A DNA stretch of 64,000 nt from Bacteroides sp. GTDB lineage: Bacteria; Bacteroidota; Bacteroidia; Bacteroidales; Muribaculaceae. Both the position numbers and the translations under genes were made by a program. The notes under the pieces are model-generated. The model had not been told where the DNA came from. It was given only the letters and a program-made list of their open reading frames with translations, and searched no databases. Location: contig JAAVEB010000002.1 in the NCBI GenBank assembly GCA_014801525.1, positions 17,621 to 81,620 of the forward strand. Reading direction: 5' to 3'. Below are positions 9,443-16,225 of the stretch, piece after piece (position 1 is the stretch's first letter; every line of letters starts with the position of its first letter).

Positions 9443-10406
9443 ATTTCGTGTTGCGATAGAAGCGAATGCTGCTTTTGTGAATGGGGAATGACAGTGAAAG
9501 TATTCCCTCGCCGTCAAGCGTGGCGCTGCACTCGTCATCAACCTCATGCATCATTGCATCATACCATTTCAAGTCAAAGTGCCCGACGAAAGGGGTTGGC
9601 TGCAATTCGCCTTTTATCATCATACGGTTCCATTTCTCTGAGTTAACTTTCGCGCCTGAATGATACAGGACCAGATAGCGGTCTCCGTCCTTCACAATCC
9701 ACAGATTATACATTCCGCCAAGACGTGCCCGATTATCATCGGTTACACGGTCAAGATAGGTCCAAAGTCCTTCTATACCTTCCATGCGTCTCGGCAAGGA
9801 TGAAAGCTGATCAAGCGTATATGGCGACTGAAGACGTGTGAACAAATCCTCTTCTCGCTCGATTACTACGCTTTTCAATTTAAGGTTACCGGTAGAGAAC
9901 ACACGGCATTCCGGCACTGCAGGCGGCGTCGCTGCGACATCAAGCGACGGAGCAAGAATTTTCTCACCTGAAAAGACCTTCATCACCCCATCAATCCACT
10001 CCACGGCAAGAGTGTTCTCTCCCCCATTGAGATTATGAGAAGCTTCAACGGTGGCACACGCAATCACAGAATCAATTCCGTTGCAGTGATGTCCATACTC
10101 GACGTCGGCGGCGCGAGTATCTGTTATCGTTCCGAAATCAGTGTTTTTAAGCCTCAACGCCACATAGTCAAATTCAGAATAGTCTCCGTTGCAATTCCAT
10201 GCTATTCCCCAATAAGCTGAAGAGCGTCCCTGACGATTGCGTCCAAAATCGAAAGCGGCACGCGCCTCGATTGCCAGTTCATCAGAGGGTACATTCACCT
10301 TGAAACCGTAATAATCGACAATGCTGTCGACAGGGATATATTTACGCTCTCCGCCACAGAGGGCTGACGCGCAACTCAGGATGATTGCCAAGCATAGAAT
10401 CCTCAT
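9426..10406 (-). CDS. Uncharacterised secreted protein
   Basis: 326 residues from the ATG at 10406; a TTG three codons upstream is possible but less likely. It has a signal peptide (MRILCLAIILSCASALC), which could be a lipoprotein signal (LCG after SA) but is not canonical. Residues about 30-180 are strand-rich and look like a jelly-roll or concanavalin-type fold; residues 200-260 contain a conserved-looking stretch GLWTYLDRVTDDN followed by GGMYNLWIVKDGD. I do not recognise the family. It is the last gene of the minus-strand operon that contains miaA (five-base gap), and its end overlaps the convergent PepSY-like gene. Placement after a tRNA-modifying enzyme says little about its job. Confidence 0.75.
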   Translation of the reverse strand: MRILCLAIILSCASALCGGERKYIPVDSIVDYYGFKVNVPSDELAIEARAAFDFGRNRQGRSSAYWGIAWNCNGDYSEFDYVALRLKNTDFGTITDTRAADVEYGHHCNGIDSVIACATVEASHNLNGGENTLAVEWIDGVMKVFSGEKILAPSLDVAATPPAVPECRVFSTGNLKLKSVVIEREEDLFTRLQSPYTLDQLSSLPRRMEGIEGLWTYLDRVTDDNRARLGGMYNLWIVKDGDRYLVLYHSGAKVNSEKWNRMMIKGELQPTPFVGHFDLKWYDAMMHEVDDECSATLDGEGILSLSFPIHKSSIRFYRNTKSILPE

Positions 10407-10411
10407 AACAA

Positions 10412-11332
10412 TCAATCGGCAATAAGAGCCTTCACCCGCTCCACAAATTCCTCCTGTGACAGGTCATAAGGCAACCATGTGATAGGGATGCCGCGGCGTT
10501 CCATACCACGGAACCATGTCATCTGACGCTTGGCGAATTGATGAATGGCTATTTCAAGTTCCTCGACCATTTGAGAATAGGTCATTTTTCCGGTCACATA
10601 AAGAGTGAGGTACTTATATTCAAGACCATAGTAAATGAGATTCTCGGAATCAACTCCTGACTCAATCAAACCACGAACTTCATCGACCATTCCTGAATCA
10701 AGACGCTTGCGCAAACGCTCGGAAATGCGTCGGCGGCGATTTTCTCGATTAATGTCCACGCCAACCACCAGAAAAGAGCGACGACCGGGAGAATCATTGC
10801 CACCCTGTGACGGGGCTTCGTCGGGATGCTCCTTATAGTAGGTCTGTATCTCGATAGCCCTTATCGCTCGTTTTTCAGTATCAATATCGGTAACATTGTG
10901 GAGAGTCTTCATCGATGCGAGAATCTGAGCAAGCTCCTCAAGGGTCTTTCCTTTTAAAGACTCTCGCAACTCCTTGTTTTCAGGCACCTCAGGCAATCTC
11001 ATTCCGGTCAGCGCGCTTTCAACATACATTCCCGTGCCACCGCACAAAATAGGGAGTTTCTTACGCATTTCAATCTCCGCCACCGCTTTCTCATAGTCAC
11101 GCAGATATCCGTAGAGATTGTATTTTTCTCCGGCGGGAAGTATGTCAATCAGATGATAGGGCACATCGCCATATTCTTCAAGATCCTTTCCTGTGCCTAA
11201 ATCCATGCCGACATATACCTGCCTGGAGTCTCCGCTTATGATTTCTCCATCAAAAGCATGAGCCAAGTCCACCGCCCTACCCGTTTTCCCGGAAGCCGTG
11301 GGACCGACAATGGCAAGGATATCATATTTCAT
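10412..11332 (-). CDS. miaA: tRNA dimethylallyltransferase
   Basis: Transfers a dimethylallyl group to N6 of A37 in tRNAs that read codons starting with U, in the cytoplasm. 306 residues, the normal length. Visible: the P-loop GPTASGKT near the N-terminus, the DSRQVYVGMDLGTGK segment that binds substrate, the ILCGGTGMY motif, and the C-terminal QFAKRQMTWFRGM helix with the RQ-x-TW-x-R signature. Its start codon overlaps the end of the upstream membrane-protein gene by 11 bases, and the next gene follows after five, so it is embedded in a six-gene operon. Confidence 0.97.
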   Translation of the reverse strand: MKYDILAIVGPTASGKTGRAVDLAHAFDGEIISGDSRQVYVGMDLGTGKDLEEYGDVPYHLIDILPAGEKYNLYGYLRDYEKAVAEIEMRKKLPILCGGTGMYVESALTGMRLPEVPENKELRESLKGKTLEELAQILASMKTLHNVTDIDTEKRAIRAIEIQTYYKEHPDEAPSQGGNDSPGRRSFLVVGVDINRENRRRRISERLRKRLDSGMVDEVRGLIESGVDSENLIYYGLEYKYLTLYVTGKMTYSQMVEELEIAIHQFAKRQMTWFRGMERRGIPITWLPYDLSQEEFVERVKALIAD

Positions 11333-12653
11333 ATCCTTTAAAATATTTCTTGATGAATCTTCTCAACTTGAAGAACGGACGATCCTCGTTATCCTTAGCG
11401 ACAAGCAGCCAGTCAGGGTCATTGTAATCGACATCGAGCGCAATCAAGTCCTTAAGTTTAAAGGATGGAGTGTAATGTTTCACTTTATACAGGCGATGAC
11501 CGGTCTTGTCGTAGGTTTTACGAGCCATTGCCACAGTGTAGACGCGGTTTATCTCACCTCGCAACAACTGGCTCAACATTCCGGCGTCATATAATCCTCT
11601 GACCTGATAAACCGTGAGCCACTCGCCTTTCAATTTCGTGCCATTAATCGCGGCATGATTTTCAAGGCGACAGAGATAGTGGAATATATTAGAGTTCATG
11701 TCACGATCCACATTCTCATAAAGATAGCGCACATCCACAGCCGTAGCGCTTATGTCGGCGGCACGACAAAAATATTTTTTAACTTCAAAATCAGAGATTT
11801 TTTCAGTGTGATGCAATTTCACCGAAACGGGAGTGTCGACTTTTAATGAATCGGGGTCAGTGTCAGGGCTGCGCATCAGAATGCGGTCATCACAAATGAT
11901 CAGGAATCGCAACAATGTTATGTTTCTCTCATAGTTGAGGTCGCCAATCACATTGTCGCGGTAAAAGGCGAAAATTTTCAGGTAGCGCCTTCCGAGAAAT
12001 ATAATCGACAGAATAATCAAGCTGACAGGGATATACAGATAGAAAACCATATCAGCCTGATTAAGATTCACATTAGAGTAGTGAACCATATAATACCAGA
12101 AAGTATAAATCGTGGTGAACCCGAAAATATAGAACAGGATTCTAAGCTGGTAACGACTCTCGGTGCGGAACATTCGTCCGAGGAAACCACGTTCAGACGG
12201 ATCGCCGTATTGGCTGCGGCACATTCGGCAAATGCTCAATCGATTGCGTACGAAATAAGCCCATATAACCATGATACACACAACCGGTCCCATCACCAAG
12301 ATTGTGATGTAAGGGATGCGCCTGTTGGCAGTTCCGTTAAGAAATTCATTGGGATCAATAAATTTCATGTAGTACAAATTTATCGCCACCATCACCAGCG
12401 TCATCATCAACAGGATGCGTGTGGTAAGATATAGCAGTATATTGCAATTGCCATTATTAGCAGCACGCTCCTTGCTGAGTTGTGTCAACAGCAGAAACTC
12501 GAGCACTAAAACTACGGCAGGCAACCACAGTTTGTCAACAAACAAGGATGCAATCAGGATGAGCGCCAACGACCCAACCGACATTATCCATGACGACAGC
12601 AGAGTGCTTATACCGTAATAGTAGTATGTGCCATGATCATTATTACCTGACAT
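11322..12653 (-). CDS. Uncharacterised polytopic membrane protein with a CxxC motif
   Basis: 443 residues. Six hydrophobic segments can be placed at about 15-39, 42-58, 72-96, 113-135, 170-190 and 203-222, followed by a soluble C-terminal domain of about 215 residues. A C-x-x-C pair (C142, C145) lies in the loop after the fourth helix, followed by GDPSERGFLGR. The tail region has YEDVDR-like and WLLVAKDNEDRPFFKLRRF segments and ends in a basic stretch. I do not recognise the family. It overlaps miaA by 11 bases and starts two bases after the peptidase gene upstream, so it is transcribed with them. The C-x-x-C could bind a metal or be redox active; this is inference. Confidence 0.75.
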   Translation of the reverse strand: MSGNNDHGTYYYYGISTLLSSWIMSVGSLALILIASLFVDKLWLPAVVLVLEFLLLTQLSKERAANNGNCNILLYLTTRILLMMTLVMVAINLYYMKFIDPNEFLNGTANRRIPYITILVMGPVVCIMVIWAYFVRNRLSICRMCRSQYGDPSERGFLGRMFRTESRYQLRILFYIFGFTTIYTFWYYMVHYSNVNLNQADMVFYLYIPVSLIILSIIFLGRRYLKIFAFYRDNVIGDLNYERNITLLRFLIICDDRILMRSPDTDPDSLKVDTPVSVKLHHTEKISDFEVKKYFCRAADISATAVDVRYLYENVDRDMNSNIFHYLCRLENHAAINGTKLKGEWLTVYQVRGLYDAGMLSQLLRGEINRVYTVAMARKTYDKTGHRLYKVKHYTPSFKLKDLIALDVDYNDPDWLLVAKDNEDRPFFKLRRFIKKYFKGYEI

Positions 12654-12655
12654 CG

Positions 12656-14845
12656 CTATTTCAATTTTGAGTCAAAAAATTCAAGCATGCGCTTGTATAC
12701 TAATTCTCGCGCTCCGCAACCGTAGATTGAATGGTTCTTATTGGGGAAAAGGAGCATATCGCAAGTCTTGCCGTGGGACTGCAACGATGAAACATATTGC
12801 AGCGTGTTCATCAGATGCACATTATCGTCGGCAGTGCCATGCATAATCAACAACGGAGTGGTTATTTTATCGGTATATGAGATTGGAGCTCCTTCATCAT
12901 ATCCATCAACGTTTTCATTTGGAGTGAGCATATAGCGCTCGGTGTAAACCGTGTCATAGTAACGCCATGAAGTCACGGGAGCTACCGCCACCGCGGCGTC
13001 ATAACCATAAGCCGAGGCAGCCATCAAGGACTCATAACCGCCATAGCTCCAGCCATAGATGCCGACCTTTGACACATAGGGCAACGATTTGGCATATTTC
13101 GCAGCGGCAACCTGGTCGATTGTCTCAAAATGTCCCAGGCGACGATATACGCTGTGCTTGAATTCAGCGCCCCGTCCACCGGTGCCTCTGCCATCCACAC
13201 TCATCACGATATACCCTTGGGTCACGTAATAATAATCCCAATCGAGATGCCAGCGGTTCAGGACTTCCTGCGAACCGGGACCGCTATATTGCGACATAAT
13301 CACAGGATAGCTTTTAGACGGATTAAAATCAGCAGGCTTCAGAACCGATCCGTTAAGAACATTGCCATCAGAGTTAATCGTAAAGAACTCCTTAACGGGA
13401 TAGTATGCGCAGCGACTCCTCAACTCGGCATTATCTTCAAGCACTCTAATCTCTTTTCCGGTTGCCGCACACAATGAATAGACCGGAGGCGTGGTCACAT
13501 CGCTATAAGACATTGTCAAATATGCCATGTCGGGAGAGAAGGATGCGCCTGATGTTCCTTTATCTTTTCCGACAACAACGGTCTTGCCCTTTGCATCGAC
13601 CGACGCAATCACTCGATCCAGAGGACCCGACTGAGTCGTCTGGCAATAGTGAAGATTTTTAGCCGCGTCGTAACCGTAATAAGCCATCACGTCATAATCT
13701 CCCGAAGTGATCTGACGCATCTGAGCGCCGGAATAACTGTATTGATAAAGATGGTTGAATCCTGATTTTTCAGAGCTAATCACAAAAAAATCGGGATAGA
13801 ATCGAGTATTTTCCCATGCCGAAGGATCGATCCAGCCATTGACAGCCTCGTCGACATAGAGCGACTTCGCCACAGTGGACTTAGGATTGACAGCATAAAG
13901 TTCAATGCGGGTCTGAGCGCGATTCAAGGTCGTCACGACCAGGCGGTCGGGCGAACCGGCATACTCGATGCGCGGAATATACTCGATGTTATTGTCGGAG
14001 AATGAAATCTCTTTTATCTTTCGGGTGTCGACATCATAACTGAACACTGACACCTTCGAATTGGGTTCTCCGGCAACAGGATATTTATAGGAATAGCTTC
14101 CGGGGTAGAGACTGTATTGATCAAGAGGGTTGCATGTGCCCTGATATAGGGGGAACGAGTACATCGGGACCGCAGTCTCATCATAGCGGATGTAGCACAG
14201 CGCCATGTTGTCGGGAGCCCACGCCATAGAGACTGTCGTGTCAAACTCCTCTTCATATACCCAATCAGGCACTCCGTTGATAATCTTGTTCACTTCACCG
14301 TCTTTTGTCACAGCCACCTCAGTGTTATAATCAAGTTTATGGATGAAGATATTATTATCGGCAACAAAAGCGATCATTCTACCGTCGGGCGACCACACCG
14401 GGGCACGTTGAACAGCGTGTTCCACGCTGAGCGGTTTCATCACATCGTGTCTCACCTCATATATATAATAGGAGGCTTTGAAGGAGCGGCGGTAGATGGG
14501 CTCTGATTTCTCATACACCAAAATATGCGATTCATCGGGGCTAAAGCGGAATGACCTTATTGACTTCAACTTACAGTCTCGTGCAGTGTTGACATCGAGA
14601 ATAACGCCTGTTTCCTCTCCGCTTTTTATATCATATTTAATTATCTTGGTAGCATCGTCAGACAAAGCGGCGAAGCTCTTGCCATCTGCCATATAAGTCA
14701 TCGACGAGGGAGCTTTTGCCGAGTTTCCAGGGGAAACATATGCCGACAGTCCGTTATCGGCGACAGCAGCTGTCGCCGGAATCGCAACGGCTGCCGAACA
14801 AATCAAGGCAGCACCCAAATAAACTGATTTTATATTCATGAGCAT
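12656..14845 (-). CDS. Dipeptidyl peptidase IV-type serine peptidase (S9 family)
   Basis: 729 residues with a signal peptide, so periplasmic or exported. The N-terminal two-thirds form the beta-propeller (WSPDGRMIAFVADNN, PDWVYEEEFDTT with the paired glutamates that hold the substrate amino terminus). The C-terminal alpha/beta hydrolase domain carries the nucleophile motif GWSYGGY with Ser600, the acid in GTADDNVH and the histidine in NKNHSIYG. This set matches DPP IV, which removes X-Pro dipeptides; Bacteroidales use such enzymes in periplasmic peptide degradation. Two ATG codons six bases apart (14845 and 14839) are both possible starts. It lies 16 bases after the coiled-coil gene and two before the membrane protein. 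Confidence 0.93.
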   Translation of the reverse strand: MLMNIKSVYLGAALICSAAVAIPATAAVADNGLSAYVSPGNSAKAPSSMTYMADGKSFAALSDDATKIIKYDIKSGEETGVILDVNTARDCKLKSIRSFRFSPDESHILVYEKSEPIYRRSFKASYYIYEVRHDVMKPLSVEHAVQRAPVWSPDGRMIAFVADNNIFIHKLDYNTEVAVTKDGEVNKIINGVPDWVYEEEFDTTVSMAWAPDNMALCYIRYDETAVPMYSFPLYQGTCNPLDQYSLYPGSYSYKYPVAGEPNSKVSVFSYDVDTRKIKEISFSDNNIEYIPRIEYAGSPDRLVVTTLNRAQTRIELYAVNPKSTVAKSLYVDEAVNGWIDPSAWENTRFYPDFFVISSEKSGFNHLYQYSYSGAQMRQITSGDYDVMAYYGYDAAKNLHYCQTTQSGPLDRVIASVDAKGKTVVVGKDKGTSGASFSPDMAYLTMSYSDVTTPPVYSLCAATGKEIRVLEDNAELRSRCAYYPVKEFFTINSDGNVLNGSVLKPADFNPSKSYPVIMSQYSGPGSQEVLNRWHLDWDYYYVTQGYIVMSVDGRGTGGRGAEFKHSVYRRLGHFETIDQVAAAKYAKSLPYVSKVGIYGWSYGGYESLMAASAYGYDAAVAVAPVTSWRYYDTVYTERYMLTPNENVDGYDEGAPISYTDKITTPLLIMHGTADDNVHLMNTLQYVSSLQSHGKTCDMLLFPNKNHSIYGCGARELVYKRMLEFFDSKLK

Positions 14846-14861
14846 AAACTGTGATTCTTAA

Positions 14862-16208
14862 TTAAAACAAAGACATCTGCGCATCGTTCGCAGGATGTGA
14901 TTTTTTTGGAGGCTCCTGATAACCAAATTCGGAATCAGTGGAGCCTTGACTGAGTTTCGGAGCATTATCGGGAGGAGTCGCCACCAGCCACTCAGTGCTA
15001 TCGAGCGTCTCGTCTATTGCTGAAATTTTAGGAGTGGTCTTGCGCTTGCGACGCGGTTTTTCGGGAGCCAGTGTCTTTTTTGATAGCTCCTCTATTGTAG
15101 ATTTCATCTCGTTTTCAGCCACAGCCCTATCCATTATGTTTGATTCCAAATCTGCCGCCAAGCGTTTGTTGTCAGCTTCAAGGCTTTCCTTCTTGGCTAT
15201 CAAATCAGCATTTTCATCTTTAAGCGCTTTGATTTTCTCGTCACGCTTTTTAAGAACGGATTCAAATTGCTCCATCTGCTTCATCACCTCTTCGGCAGTT
15301 CCAAGCGTGGCACGCGCTTCAGCAAGCTCAGCGTTGAGCTTGTCGATGGTCGCTGCCGCCTCTTCACATTTTTTCTGAAGCGCGGCAGTCTCCACTCTAT
15401 TCTCTTCAAGCTCTTTCGATGAATTGCGATTGTTGTTCCTGATATCTGACAACATTTTATCGCTCATCGCCATTCTCGACTTATATAGTTCTGAGGTTTC
15501 AGTGAGTTCTTTCTTCAATTTTTCGACCTCCTGACGCAGCTGTTCGGCAACAAAATTGGATTGGCTCAACTTGGTTTTCAGCTCTGAATTTTCCGTTGCC
15601 GACCCGTTTTGCTCCGCGCCATCGCCGGGATTAGAGCCGCCGACAGCCTCAAGTTTACTCAGCAAACTGCTTATTTCGAGTTTGTGCTGCTCCTTCTCGG
15701 CATCCAATTGCTGTTCAAGCGTTCTGATCTTATCAGACAAAGCTCGTTTTTGACGATTATCGCTGAGGCGTTGGTCATTAAGCTCAGTTTCATGTCCTTC
15801 AGCCTTTTCAAGGGTTTCTTTAAGCTTTGCGATTTCCTCTATAAGCGAATCACGCTCAGCCGCCACTTTAGTAATGACTTCCTTTTCTATCTGGTCACGG
15901 CTTTGGTCGATACACTTCTTGAACGACTCTCCAAACAGACCGTACAAATAACGACGCTGCGCGTCACGATCAATACATTCTCTTATAAATTCGGGCTGAG
16001 AATTATTGAACACCTCAAGCACGCTGTCAAAAAGTTCCACCGGAAAATCGGCAGCTATCTCTATATCCTTTGCGCTCTGTGACAATGAGCTGACCGGCTC
16101 AGACGATTGAACGGAATCGTCAGAGGAGACAAACAAATCATTCTCCTCGACAATTTCTTCATCATTGCCAAAGCCAAACGCATGAGCCAAGGATTTGAAA
16201 AAAGACAT
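14862..16208 (-). CDS. Long coiled-coil protein, uncharacterised
   Basis: 448 residues with no signal peptide or membrane segment, so cytoplasmic. A short conserved-looking head (MSFFKSLAHAFGFGND) is followed by an acidic linker, a small folded region around residues 50-110 (DFPVELFDSVLEVFNN, then RRYLYGLFGESF), and about 250 residues of predicted coiled coil rich in E, K, L and Q with two breaks. The tail is basic (KPRRKRKTTP) then proline- and serine-rich, with a terminal MSLF. No catalytic motif is visible. It follows the receiver/ATP-grasp gene by 17 bases, so it may be its structural or scaffold partner; this is inference from position. Confidence 0.75.
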   Translation of the reverse strand: MSFFKSLAHAFGFGNDEEIVEENDLFVSSDDSVQSSEPVSSLSQSAKDIEIAADFPVELFDSVLEVFNNSQPEFIRECIDRDAQRRYLYGLFGESFKKCIDQSRDQIEKEVITKVAAERDSLIEEIAKLKETLEKAEGHETELNDQRLSDNRQKRALSDKIRTLEQQLDAEKEQHKLEISSLLSKLEAVGGSNPGDGAEQNGSATENSELKTKLSQSNFVAEQLRQEVEKLKKELTETSELYKSRMAMSDKMLSDIRNNNRNSSKELEENRVETAALQKKCEEAAATIDKLNAELAEARATLGTAEEVMKQMEQFESVLKKRDEKIKALKDENADLIAKKESLEADNKRLAADLESNIMDRAVAENEMKSTIEELSKKTLAPEKPRRKRKTTPKISAIDETLDSTEWLVATPPDNAPKLSQGSTDSEFGYQEPPKKSHPANDAQMSLF

Positions 16209-16225
16209 ATTCTTAATTTTTCTTT

